Positions 1 to 7,952 of a stretch of DNA of 64,000 nt are shown one piece after another. This DNA is from Xanthobacter tagetidis (GTDB lineage: Bacteria > Pseudomonadota > Alphaproteobacteria > Rhizobiales > Xanthobacteraceae). The DNA lies in contig NZ_RCTF01000008.1 in NCBI RefSeq assembly GCF_003667445.1, positions 62,001 to 126,000 on the forward strand. The letters are read 5' to 3'. Positions within the stretch are counted from its first letter, which is position 1. Each line of letters opens with the position of its first letter. The position numbers were made by a program, and so were the translations under genes. The notes beneath the pieces were generated by a model. It was not told the DNA's origin and ran no database searches. It saw only the letters and a list, made by a program, of their open reading frames with translations.

Positions 1-25
1 GCACGGGGCGCACCCGAAGGACCCC

Positions 26-757
26 ATGGCCGACGTCACCCTCCCCGCCGCCTTCCTTGCCGGTTTCGTGAGCTTCGTCTCGCCGTGCGTGCTGCCGCTG
101 GTGCCGCCCTATCTCGCCTATCTCGGCGGCTCGACCCTGGACGACCTCGCCGGCAGCGAGCCGGTGAAGGAAGTGGGCCGGCGCGCCATGCTCGGCGCGG
201 TGCTGTTCGTTCTCGGCTTCACCGTCGTGTTCGTGGCGCTCGGCGCCGGCGCCTCGGCCGTGGGCGACCTGCTGCGCGCCCATCTCGACACGCTCTCCAT
301 CATCGCCGGCATCGCCATCATCATCATGGGGCTGAACTTCCTCGGCGTGTTCCGCATCCATCTCCTGCACCGCACGGCGCGGCCGGACGTGCGGGCGCCG
401 AACGGGATCTGGGGCGCCTTCGTGATGGGCCTCGCCTTCGCCTTCGGCTGGACGCCGTGCCTCGGCCCGGTGCTGGGCGCGATCCTGGCCGTGGCCGGCT
501 CCGAGGCGACGGTATCGAAGGGGGCGATGCTGCTCGCGGTCTATTCGCTCGGGCTCGGCGTGCCGTTCCTCGTGGCGGCCATGGCGGTGCGCCCGTTCCT
601 CGCGGGGCTCAAGCACATGCGCCGCTTCCTGCCCGCCATCGAGAAGGGCATGGGCGCGCTGCTGGTGCTCACCGGCATCGCCTTCATGTCGGGCTGGATC
701 GCCCATGTGAGCTACTGGCTGATCGAGACCTTCCCCGCCCTCTCCACCATCGGCTGA
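26..757 (+). CDS. ccdA: CcdA-type cytochrome c biogenesis membrane protein
   Basis: Polytopic inner-membrane protein of the CcdA/DsbD family, 243 residues, the usual size for stand-alone CcdA. The family passes reducing equivalents from cytoplasmic thioredoxin across the membrane to periplasmic partners used in cytochrome c maturation. Both redox cysteines are visible in their conserved settings: SPCVLPLVPPY near residue 20 and GWTPCLGPVLGA near residue 140. About six hydrophobic helices can be traced. The ATG at 26 follows a GAAGGA ribosome-binding site. The upstream neighbour lies outside the window. The downstream gene is unrelated and 600 bases away, so this is probably the last gene of its transcript. 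Confidence 0.93.
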   Translation: MADVTLPAAFLAGFVSFVSPCVLPLVPPYLAYLGGSTLDDLAGSEPVKEVGRRAMLGAVLFVLGFTVVFVALGAGASAVGDLLRAHLDTLSIIAGIAIIIMGLNFLGVFRIHLLHRTARPDVRAPNGIWGAFVMGLAFAFGWTPCLGPVLGAILAVAGSEATVSKGAMLLAVYSLGLGVPFLVAAMAVRPFLAGLKHMRRFLPAIEKGMGALLVLTGIAFMSGWIAHVSYWLIETFPALSTIG

Positions 758-1357
758 CGCGCGGTCGAGCCTCGCCCCCGCCAACGGCGAACCCGGGCGA
801 CGCTCCGCCGCCCGGCACCGGTTGCTGCCGTCATCCCCCGGCGTGTCGGGGGATCCGCGGCGGTCGGGCCTATGGCCGGCTTTGGGGCGCGCGACGGGCG
901 TCGCCGTGGATGCCCCGGTCAATCCACCTGTGTCATGCTCGCTCTCCCCAGGCTTGTGCTGCGGGCTCGGGTCCCGGAAGACTGGCCCTGCCAACTGTTC
1001 GGGGTTTCGAGGGAGCGGACGGGGCCTTGCTCGACCTCGGCCTCAGGGTCCTCGCCGGACCCCCGGCCTGCCGGAGTAAACGGCCTCCCGCCCGCGCCTG
1101 CGGAGCGTTAGGGGCGCTCCGCAGGCGCTCTCATTCCAACACATCTCAAACAGACAAGCCGGAGGGCGACGGTCCGAGAGATGGCGACGTTGCGCGTGCC
1201 CCCCCTCGCTCCTCTCCGCATGGTAGGAGACGCGGCCGCAGGGCGCCGCGAAGGAGCGGATCTGACGTTAAGTAAGATTATGAAAAGGCATGCATTTTGC
1301 TTTTCCGAAGCCTATGGGTCGCGGGCGGTGCATTCCCGCTACGGAAGGGCTGGTGTC
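758..1357. other. 600-base intergenic region
   Basis: No credible gene is seen between ccdA and the permease. Open frames here have no recognisable domain and overlap a palindromic repeat (829-941). The last hundred bases before the permease are visibly less GC-rich than the surroundings and probably hold its promoter, but I cannot fix clear -35 and -10 boxes. Confidence 0.6.
829..941 (+). repeat. Dispersed intergenic palindromic repeat, copy 1
   Basis: Starts with CGTCATCCCCCGGC, turns back through GTCGGGGGATCCGC, and later has GTGGATGCCCCGG and TGTCATGCTCG. The same two-armed pattern occurs at 8936-9024 and, in reverse orientation, at 35141-35270. This copy is the most diverged, especially in its right arm. 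Each arm can form a short GC-rich hairpin. Confidence 0.75.
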
Positions 1358-2860
1358 ATGGCTGACGGCAAGCATGCGGGCGTGACCTATACGCGTGTCG
1401 ACGTTTCCTATTTCGAGCAGCGGGCCCTGAAGCGCCATGCGCGGGTCTGGTCGCTCTGGGCGCTCGGCGTGGGCGCGGTCATCTCGGGGCATTTCTCGGG
1501 CTGGAACCTCGGCCTCGCCTCGGGCGGCTGGGGCGGCATGTTCATCGCCGCAATCGTCATCGCCGTGATGTATCTCGGCCTCACCTTCTCCATCGCCGAG
1601 ATGTCGCCCGCTTTGCCGCACACGGGCGCGGCCTATTCCTTCGCCCGCACCACGATGGGTCCGTGGGGCGGCTTCATCACCGGCCTGTGCGAGAACGTGG
1701 AATATGTCATCACCCCGGCGGTGGTGGTGTCGTTCATCGGCTCCTATCTCGGCTCGATCTTCGGCACCCCGCCTGCATTTCAGCCGGTCTATTGGATCTT
1801 CGGCTACGCGATCTTCGTCGGGCTCAACATCGTCGGCGTGGAGCTGTCGTTCCGGGTGACGCTGGTGGTCACGCTCGCGGCGCTGGCCTGCCTCGTCGCC
1901 TTCTGGGTGAGCGCGATCCCGGTCGCCGACTTCTCGCGCTGGGCGCTCAATATCGGCGTCGGCCCGGACGGCGCGGCAGTCGAGCTGCCGAACGGCGGGG
2001 GGCCGTTCCTGCCGTTCGGCATCGGCGGGGCGCTGGCGGCGCTGCCGTTCGCCGTCTGGCTGTTCCTCGCCATCGAGCAATTGCCGCTGGCGGCGGAGGA
2101 ATCGGTCGACCCGAAGACCGACATGCCCAAGGGCATCATGCTCGGCATGGCGACGCTGATCGTCTCCGCCTTCATGATCCTGTGGCTCAATTCCTCGGTG
2201 GCCAAGGGTGCGTTCGGCCTCTCCACCTCGCTGGAGCCGCTGCTCGACGGGTTCAAGGCGATCTATGGCGACGGCCTCGCCAAGCTGCTCGCCGGCGTGG
2301 CGGTGATCGGGCTGATCGCCTCGTTCCACACCATCATCTATGCCCAGGGCCGGCAGATCTATTCGCTCTCGCGCGCCGGCTATTTCCCGCGCGGCCTCTC
2401 CGTGACCCACGGCGGGCGCAAGACGCCGCACGTCGCGATGGCGGCGGGCGCGGCGGTGGGGCTCGCCATCATGCTCGCCATCTGGTTCGCGCTCGGCGCG
2501 GAGGCGGGCGCGGCGGCGATCGGCGGCACGCTGCTCAACATGGCGGTGTTCGGCGCCATGCTGTCCTACGTGATGCAGGCACTGTCCTTCATTCTCATGC
2601 GGAAGAACATGCCGCAGATCGAGCGGCCCTATAGGAGCCCGTTCGGCGTGCCCGGAGCGGCGGCGACCATCCTCATCGCCCTCGTGACCATCGCCTACCA
2701 GCTCGCCGATCCCGTCTACCGCAATGGGGTGATCGGGGTGGCGATCTGGTTCGCGGTGGGCATCGCCTATTTCGCGGCCTTCGGGCGGCACAAGCTGGTG
2801 CTCTCGCCGGAGGAGGAGTTCGCGCTCTCGAAGGGCACGGCGGACTACAGGAGCTATTGA
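1358..2860 (+). CDS. APC-family amino acid/amine permease, ethanolamine-permease-like
   Basis: Secondary transporter of the amino acid-polyamine-organocation superfamily, 500 residues, with about twelve hydrophobic segments. The N-terminal KRHARVWSLWALGVGAVISG and the following G-rich helix match the family's first transmembrane segment. The helix with ENVEYVITPA and the motif AIEQLPLAAEE resemble ethanolamine permeases, where the latter reads AIEGVPLAAEE-like. I chose the ATG at 1358 (MADGKHAG) because it has a GGAAGG site upstream. An in-frame start at 1181 would add 59 residues with no resemblance to the family. No ethanolamine ammonia-lyase genes are nearby, so the substrate remains open. 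The gene is convergent with a LuxR regulator and separated from it by a strong terminator. Confidence 0.88.
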   Translation: MADGKHAGVTYTRVDVSYFEQRALKRHARVWSLWALGVGAVISGHFSGWNLGLASGGWGGMFIAAIVIAVMYLGLTFSIAEMSPALPHTGAAYSFARTTMGPWGGFITGLCENVEYVITPAVVVSFIGSYLGSIFGTPPAFQPVYWIFGYAIFVGLNIVGVELSFRVTLVVTLAALACLVAFWVSAIPVADFSRWALNIGVGPDGAAVELPNGGGPFLPFGIGGALAALPFAVWLFLAIEQLPLAAEESVDPKTDMPKGIMLGMATLIVSAFMILWLNSSVAKGAFGLSTSLEPLLDGFKAIYGDGLAKLLAGVAVIGLIASFHTIIYAQGRQIYSLSRAGYFPRGLSVTHGGRKTPHVAMAAGAAVGLAIMLAIWFALGAEAGAAAIGGTLLNMAVFGAMLSYVMQALSFILMRKNMPQIERPYRSPFGVPGAAATILIALVTIAYQLADPVYRNGVIGVAIWFAVGIAYFAAFGRHKLVLSPEEEFALSKGTADYRSY

Positions 2861-2900
2861 CCGGAAAGCCCCGCCGGGCGGCCGGCGGGGTGCTTTCCGG
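2861..2900. terminator. Bidirectional terminator hairpin between convergent genes
   Basis: The left arm CCGGAAAGC plus CCCGCCGG pairs with CCGGCGGG plus GCTTTCCGG across a GCGG loop, giving about 17 nearly continuous pairs. It fills the whole 42-base gap between the permease stop and the stop of the LuxR-type gene on the other strand. There is no long T run on either side. Confidence 0.85.
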
Positions 2901-2902
2901 GC

Positions 2903-4033
2903 CTACTTCTGCGCGCGGCCGACCGCGTAGAGGCGCGCCAGCAGTTCCGCCTGGCGCCGTGTCCCGGTCTTGGCGAACACCTGCTTCAGGTGCGCCCGGG
3001 TTGTCTCATAGGAGATGTTGAGGGTCGCGGCGATCGCCTGCAGGGAATGGCCGGCCACCAGGGCCATCGTCACCTCCGCCTCCCGCATCGTGAGGTTAAA
3101 GGTCGCCGCCACAAGGTCTGCGGGCAGCATGCCCCCGTGCTGCTCCTCGCTCAGCAGCACGGTCACGGTCGGCCCGGCGAAATAGCGCTCGACGAGGCTC
3201 TGGCCGGAGCCGGCGAGGGTCACCCGCAGCGCGGCTCCGGAGCGGCGGATGATGCCGGTCAGGGTCCGCGAGCGCGCATCCTGCGGCACGCCCAGTTCAA
3301 CCATCTGCCCGAGCGCGGCATCCAGGGTCTCGTCCGCCAGCCGCAGGCGGTCGGCCGCATCCCGGTGCAGGCCGTCGCCGCTGCCCACCAGGGCGCGTGC
3401 GGCGTCGTTGAGCCATTGGATCTTCCGTCCGGGACCGACGCGCATCACGCCGGTCTCGTGGGCCGCAAGGGCCTGCCCAATCGCCAGCAAAGACGAGCGC
3501 TCGTGCGCCTGGCCATAGATCTTGAAGACCCGGGTGAGGTGCGGCGCGAGCCGGGTCAGCATGTCGGCGGCGCGCTGCTCGTCCGCGTCGGGCTGCCTGG
3601 CGCCGATGACGCTCAAGAGGAAATTCAGCGACCCGGAGCGTTGCAGGGTGATTCCGATGCCAGACTCGATGCCGAACGATCTCAGGAGATCATTGTAATA
3701 TTCAGACTTCTTTACTTCGGCGAACGGGACCATGAACTCCGAACGGACGCCGAGCCCGATCGGCCTCTTGTGCAGGTTCTGCATCCATAGATTCTTGGGC
3801 GCATACTGGGGATAGAGGCGCTCGAATTCGCGGTCCACGCCGTGGGAGAGCGAAATCGACCCCGCCGCGGAGAATTCATCGTGGAAGAACAGGGTGCTCT
3901 GCCCGTTCGGGGTGCAGGTGGCGAGTTCCCTCAGAAAATCGCCCCATGCGCCCTCGTCCACCAGCGCGGCGTAGATCAGGTCGATCAGCCGGCTTTCCAG
4001 CCGATCATACTGCGCGGCTGATCCCAGATGCAT
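2903..4033 (-). CDS. LuxR-family transcriptional regulator
   Basis: DNA-binding regulator of 376 residues. The C-terminal 70 residues form a LuxR/FixJ-type helix-turn-helix: the stretch with FNLTMREAEVTMALVAG is followed by SLQAIAATLNISYETTRAHL and FAKTGTRRQAELL. The N-terminal 300 residues have no receiver domain and no autoinducer domain that I recognise. Alphaproteobacterial LuxR proteins of this size often carry a PAS-like sensor, and a region around residues 150-250 could be one. It stands alone, convergent with the APC permease, so regulation of that permease is possible but not shown. The ATG at 4033 is the first in-frame start. Confidence 0.85.
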   Translation of the reverse strand: MHLGSAAQYDRLESRLIDLIYAALVDEGAWGDFLRELATCTPNGQSTLFFHDEFSAAGSISLSHGVDREFERLYPQYAPKNLWMQNLHKRPIGLGVRSEFMVPFAEVKKSEYYNDLLRSFGIESGIGITLQRSGSLNFLLSVIGARQPDADEQRAADMLTRLAPHLTRVFKIYGQAHERSSLLAIGQALAAHETGVMRVGPGRKIQWLNDAARALVGSGDGLHRDAADRLRLADETLDAALGQMVELGVPQDARSRTLTGIIRRSGAALRVTLAGSGQSLVERYFAGPTVTVLLSEEQHGGMLPADLVAATFNLTMREAEVTMALVAGHSLQAIAATLNISYETTRAHLKQVFAKTGTRRQAELLARLYAVGRAQK

Positions 4034-4275
4034 GGCGCCCCGACCCGCGACGACCGGACACCGGAGAGCCCAGGCCCGTCGTCGCTCGTTGACGCAGCGG
4101 CTATCTGGACCACCTTTCCGAATGAGCCGGCGTCAATCGCCATTGTCCGACGGGTGAGGCGCGGCCGCACCCCCCATTTGGGTCTTGCCATCCGCACACA
4201 ATGGCCGGCGGCATCAAGGGTGCGGCGATGCCACAGGCGTCCGGGGGTTGAGCGCGGGCGTCCCGGAGGCGCGTC

Positions 4276-4662
4276 TCAGCGCAGGGATTCCACCGACACC
4301 ACGCGGAAGGTGTGGATCTCGTCCTCATCCTCGCGGATGGAGACGTATTCGCCCACGTCGAACTTTTCCTCGCCGAAGCGGTAGCCCGCCTCGTCGTCGT
4401 CGGAGCCGTGGATGTCATAGCGGAAGGCCCAGCTCCCGCCGGGGCGGCGCACCAGGTGGCCGCTCTCATCCGCCTCATCGGGCCGGAAGCGCAGCACGCG
4501 GCAGGCGTCGCGGTGCTTGGCCCAGAGCGCGGGGTCGATGTGGCCGCTCTCGTCGAGCGGGGCCACGAAGCTGTAGCCGAAATTGCGCGCGCCCTCGGGG
4601 TGGCCCTTCTCGCGCGCAAGCTCCAGCCGGATCTGGCGGAAACCGGGGGGCAGTTCGGTCAT
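4276..4662 (-). CDS. Conserved-looking small hypothetical protein
   Basis: Soluble protein of 128 residues rich in acidic and aromatic residues. The start at 4662 (MTELPPGFRQI) is preceded on the minus strand by GAGGAGAC, a strong ribosome-binding site, which is why I prefer it over the longer frame to 4845. The protein reads as a well-formed fold with alternating charged segments (REKGHPEGARNFGYSFVAPL, later EYVSIREDEDEIHTFRVVSV). Such sequences occur as uncharacterised proteins in rhizobial genomes, but I cannot assign a function. It has no signal peptide and no membrane segment. It diverges from the phasin-like gene. Confidence 0.75.
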   Translation of the reverse strand: MTELPPGFRQIRLELAREKGHPEGARNFGYSFVAPLDESGHIDPALWAKHRDACRVLRFRPDEADESGHLVRRPGGSWAFRYDIHGSDDDEAGYRFGEEKFDVGEYVSIREDEDEIHTFRVVSVESLR

Positions 4663-4896
4663 GGGGGCGTCTCCTCGATGGCGGAACAAAACGCAGGCTC
4701 GGGCGTTAAAAATCGATCGGCGGAGCCTAGCCAGCGGCGCGTGCCGATCGATCCATTGGCGCCGCATTAGAGTGATTATCTCGCGCGCTGTTTGACGTGG
4801 CGCAAGGACCCATTCGGCGCGGATGAGGATTTTGGGGCCGGGCAATCACCGGACCGCCGGCGCAGGGGCGCGGGCGGCAGAAAGGGAGGCGCTCAG

Positions 4897-5247
4897 ATGA
4901 ACGATTCCGCCATATTCCAGGGACTGACGCGCGCCTGGAGCGTTGGCACGCCCCCTGTCGCCTGGCCCGTCGCGTTCTGGAAGAACTGCTTCTTCGACTG
5001 CCCCGTGGAGGTCGCCTCGCACATCCAGCGCTTCGCCGGGCGCCAGATGCAGGACCAGGTGCAGCTCTTCTCCGAGCTGTCCAAGGAGGAGAACATGGCC
5101 AACGCCTTCACCAAGGAGGCGGCGTTCCTCCAGCAGTCCGCATTGGCGTGGAACAGCGAGATGCTGGAAGTGGCGGAACTGGTGCAGTCGAAGCTGCTCG
5201 CCTCCACCCAGACCGTGCTTCCGGATACGGACGCGGCCCCCAACTGA
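4897..5247 (+). CDS. Phasin-like protein
   Basis: Helical, amphipathic protein of 116 residues that resembles phasin_2-type proteins, which coat polyhydroxyalkanoate granules. A hydrophobic N-terminal segment (WPVAFWKNCFFDCPVEVASH) is followed by a long, charged helical stretch with regularly spaced hydrophobic residues. The start at 4897 (MNDSAIFQG) has AAAGGGAGG just upstream. The longer in-frame version from 4792 would add a basic, low-complexity leader and is rejected. The assignment rests on composition and helical pattern and not on a firm motif. A general small stress-related helical protein is the alternative. Confidence 0.62.
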   Translation: MNDSAIFQGLTRAWSVGTPPVAWPVAFWKNCFFDCPVEVASHIQRFAGRQMQDQVQLFSELSKEENMANAFTKEAAFLQQSALAWNSEMLEVAELVQSKLLASTQTVLPDTDAAPN

Positions 5248-5255
5248 GACGGCGC

Positions 5256-5290
5256 GGGCCGCGCGGGCGCAATGTGCCCCGCAGCGGCCC
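5256..5290. terminator. Stem-loop between convergent genes
   Basis: GGGCCGC (5256-5262) pairs with GCGGCCC (5284-5290), with further imperfect pairing inside. It lies between the phasin-like stop and the hydantoinase stop on the other strand, so it is placed to terminate both. There is no T run. Confidence 0.55.
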
Positions 5291-5304
5291 ACCTTCCGCG
5301 CCCC

Positions 5305-6705
5305 TCACAGCCTTCGCGGCACGTGCTGCCCGAAGCCCTTGGCGCCCGTCAGGACGCCGTCGCGCGCCACCACCCTGCCCCGCACCATGGTCAGCACCGG
5401 CCAGCCGGTGATCTCCATGCCCTCATAGGGCGTGTAGTCGGACCCGTCCTGAAGCGCGTCATGGGTCAAGGTGCGCGTCAGCTCCGGGTCCCAGATGGCG
5501 ATGTCGGCATCCGCGCCGACGGCGATCGTGCCCTTCTTCGGATAGAGCCCGTACACCTTGGCGTGGTTGGTGGCGGTGACGGCCACGAACCGGTTGATGT
5601 CGATCCGCCCCTTCACCACGCCTTCCGAGAACAGGATCGGCAGGCGCGCACCGACGCCGGGAATGCCGTTCGGCACCCAGCGGAAGCTGGTGCGGCCTTT
5701 GGGGGTCAGCTTGCCCTGCGGGTCGTCGTAGCGGAACGGGCAGTGGTCGGACGAGAAGGTCGCGAACACGCCCTGCTGGAGGCCTTCCCAGCAGGCTTCC
5801 TGGCTCGCCGGATCGCGCGGCGGCGGCGAGCAGACATATTTCGCCCCCTCCATGTTGAGGCCGTCCAGGTCTGCCGCCGTCAGGACGAGATATTGCGGGC
5901 AAGTCTCCCCGAGTATCTTCAGTCCCTTGGCCTGGGCCCGGCGAATCTCCTCCATGGCTTCGCGGTTCGAGACGTGGACCACCATCAGCGGCACGTCGGA
6001 CAGCTCGGCCAGCGAGATGGCGCGGGACGTGGCCTCCCGCTCGGCGATGATCGGCCGCGAGGCCGCGTGGTAGCGCGGCGCGGTGCGGCCGTCCTGCTCC
6101 AGCCGGTCGGTGAGGAAGCGGATGATGTCGTAATTCTCCGCATGCACCATCACCAGCGCCCGCGTCTGGCGCGCCACCTCCATCACTTCGAGGATCTGCC
6201 GGTCGGTCAGCGCCAGCCCCTCATAGGTCATGAACACCTTGAAGGAGGGATAGCCGTCCGCCACCAGCGCCGGCAGTTCCTGGCCGAGCACGCTTTCGCT
6301 CGGATCGGTGATGATGAGGTGGAAGGAGACGTCCACATAGCATTCGCCCTCCGCCTTGGCGTGGTAGGCGCTGACCGCGCTGCGCAAGGTGGTGCCGCTC
6401 TCCTGCATGCAGAAGGGCAGCACCGTGGTGTTGCCGCCCAGCGCCGCCGAGCGGGTGGCGGAGGCGAAGTCGTCCGCCATCACGATCCCCTCGCCCGAGG
6501 GCTGGGAGATGTGGACATGGCTGTCGATGCCGCCGGGCAGCACCCACTTTCCCGTAGCGTCGATCTCCTCCCGCCCGGCGAGACCCTCGCCGAGGGCCGC
6601 GATGCGCCCGTCCCGGATGCCGATGTCGCAGGCGAAGACGTCGGCGGCTGTGGCGATCCGGCCGTTGCGGACGACGAGATCGAAGGCGGGCGGGCGCTCG
6701 GACAT
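5305..6705 (-). CDS. hydA: D-hydantoinase / dihydropyrimidinase
   Basis: Cyclic amidohydrolase that opens hydantoin or dihydropyrimidine rings to N-carbamoyl amino acids. It has 466 residues from the ATG at 6705; a GTG at 6720 would add five, and neither start has a strong ribosome-binding site. Family hallmarks are present in order: the metal-binding HVH of GIDSHVHISQPSG near residue 65, the lysine of SFKVFMTYEG that is carboxylated in this family, the histidines of MVHAENYDI and VHVSNREA, the dinuclear-site aspartate in FSSDHCPF, and a C-terminal GADADIAIWDP segment. It diverges from a GntR regulator and an ABC transporter operon that includes a racemase-type protein, which supports a role in hydantoin or reductive pyrimidine catabolism. 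No N-carbamoyl amidohydrolase is visible next to it. Confidence 0.93.
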   Translation of the reverse strand: MSERPPAFDLVVRNGRIATAADVFACDIGIRDGRIAALGEGLAGREEIDATGKWVLPGGIDSHVHISQPSGEGIVMADDFASATRSAALGGNTTVLPFCMQESGTTLRSAVSAYHAKAEGECYVDVSFHLIITDPSESVLGQELPALVADGYPSFKVFMTYEGLALTDRQILEVMEVARQTRALVMVHAENYDIIRFLTDRLEQDGRTAPRYHAASRPIIAEREATSRAISLAELSDVPLMVVHVSNREAMEEIRRAQAKGLKILGETCPQYLVLTAADLDGLNMEGAKYVCSPPPRDPASQEACWEGLQQGVFATFSSDHCPFRYDDPQGKLTPKGRTSFRWVPNGIPGVGARLPILFSEGVVKGRIDINRFVAVTATNHAKVYGLYPKKGTIAVGADADIAIWDPELTRTLTHDALQDGSDYTPYEGMEITGWPVLTMVRGRVVARDGVLTGAKGFGQHVPRRL

Positions 6706-6712
6706 GGACAGG

Positions 6713-6741
6713 TCTTTCACGGTGGCAAGTCTTTCACGGTG
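6713..6741. repeat. 12-base direct repeat at the divergent hydantoinase/GntR start region
   Basis: TCTTTCACGGTG occurs at 6713-6724 and again at 6730-6741, so the copies start 17 bases apart. The repeat lies just upstream of the hydantoinase ATG and about 70 bases upstream of the GntR start. It may be a regulator half-site pair or a small duplication. Confidence 0.6.
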
Positions 6742-6807
6742 TTGGAGTTGTTTTTGCTAGAACCGGTCGGCGGGCGCGATTCCCGCGGCGAGGCGGACGG
6801 CACCACG

Positions 6808-7608
6808 ATGGACGGGACGGCGGCGAAGACGGGCACGGCGCGCAAGCGCGGCGCGGGAGCGCGCGCCGCATCGGCTTCCGAGGCCGCCCGCAAGGCGGCG
6901 CCCCAGAAACCGGCGCCGCTCTCGCGCCGCGTGCCGTTCGCGCGGCAGGTGGCGGACCTGCTGCGCGACCAGATCATCCGCGGCACGCTGCCGCCCGGCG
7001 CGCGCATTGTCGAGCGCAGCCTGTGCCAGAGCCTCGACGTCTCCCGCACGCCGCTGCGCGAGGCGCTGAAGCTGCTGGAGGCCGAGGGCCTCGTGGAGAT
7101 CTCGCAGAACAAGGGCGCGCGCATCATGTCGTTCACGCCCCAGGAGGCGGAGCGGCTGTTCGAGGTGATCGCGGGGCTGGAGAGCCTCGCGGCCGAGCTG
7201 GCCGCCCAGCGCATGGGCGCGGACGAACTGGCGCAGCTCGATGACCTGCATGCGCGCATGTGCGCTCACTACGATCGCCAGGAGAAGGACCCCTATTTCA
7301 AACTCAACACGCTGATCCACGACGCGGTGGTGCGCGCCAGCGACAATCCGATCCTGATCGCCACCCATGCAAGCCTCATGCTGCGCGCCCGGCGCGGCCG
7401 CTACATGGCGATCATCGATCCGTTCCGCTGGGAGGAATCGGTCGGCGAGCACGCGGCCCTGATGGATGCCCTCCATGCCCGCGATGCGGAGGCCGCGCGG
7501 CGCGTGTGGCGGCGCCATCTGATCCGCACCGGAGAGACGGTGTCCGCGGTGCTGGAGGCGGCCGGCATCGCCGATGCCGAAGGGGACGAAGCGGGCGGAC
7601 CGGCCTGA
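6808..7608 (+). CDS. GntR-family (FCD) transcriptional regulator
   Basis: Regulator of 266 residues. The winged helix is clear: PFARQVADLLRDQIIRGTLP, then ERSLCQSLDVSRTPLREALK and the wing LVEISQNKGARIMSF. A FadR-type all-helical C-terminal domain follows, with the metal-site pattern HDAVV, HAALMDALHARDAE and RRHL. I chose the ATG at 6808, preceded by AGGCGGACGG. It leaves a basic, Ala-rich leader of about 40 residues that looks unstructured. A GTG at 6739 is an upstream alternative. It is divergent from the hydantoinase and precedes the transporter operon, so it is the likely local regulator of both. Confidence 0.9.
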   Translation: MDGTAAKTGTARKRGAGARAASASEAARKAAPQKPAPLSRRVPFARQVADLLRDQIIRGTLPPGARIVERSLCQSLDVSRTPLREALKLLEAEGLVEISQNKGARIMSFTPQEAERLFEVIAGLESLAAELAAQRMGADELAQLDDLHARMCAHYDRQEKDPYFKLNTLIHDAVVRASDNPILIATHASLMLRARRGRYMAIIDPFRWEESVGEHAALMDALHARDAEAARRVWRRHLIRTGETVSAVLEAAGIADAEGDEAGGPA

Positions 7609-7952
7609 GGCCTGCGCCGGCCGCGCGGCGGCCGGTCCGCTGCGCAGATTGTCGGCACCGCGCACCCGCGCTGCCGCTGGAGCACACCGCGAGCCGCGCG
7701 GCGCTCCTGCGCGAACTTTCCCATAGAGACCAGACAGATGCCGGGCGGAAGCAGCCGTGCCCGCTCTGGCGACGCTGCGAGCGTCGCCGCCGACTGCCTG
7801 CTTTCGCGCCACCCGTTGCCCAATCATTCAGCGTCACCGCCCCTAGCATTGCGCGACTAACTCATTGCATATAATATCGAAAATCAAATGGAATGCAATT
7901 TTATCCGGTTCGTTCGCCTCCCCAACCCCTTCTGAACGAGAGAGAATTCCCC
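7609..7952. other. 344-base intergenic region with hairpin and promoter
   Basis: A GC-rich hairpin (CCGGCCGC at 7617-7624 against GCGGCCGG at 7628-7635) sits just after the GntR stop and may end that transcript. The middle shows nothing recognisable. The last 100 bases are AT-rich and hold the likely promoter of the transporter operon. Confidence 0.6.
7849..7899 (+). promoter_or_regulatory. Putative promoter with flanking inverted repeat
   Basis: A perfect TATAAT at 7870-7875 is preceded 15 bases upstream by TTGCGC, a weak -35. Around the -10 lies an inverted repeat, ATTGCAT (7864-7870) and ATGCAAT (7893-7899), which a repressor such as the adjacent GntR protein could bind. The ribosome-binding site and the ATG of the binding-protein gene follow within 80 bases. 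Confidence 0.5.

Noticed and set aside
822-1111. Small frames between ccdA and the permease
   Set aside because: No recognisable ribosome-binding site or domain; the region is better explained by the repeat and a promoter.
85-1275. 396-codon frame that overlaps ccdA and the following gap
   Set aside because: It is Arg- and His-rich, overlaps a certain gene in another frame and runs through a palindromic repeat.
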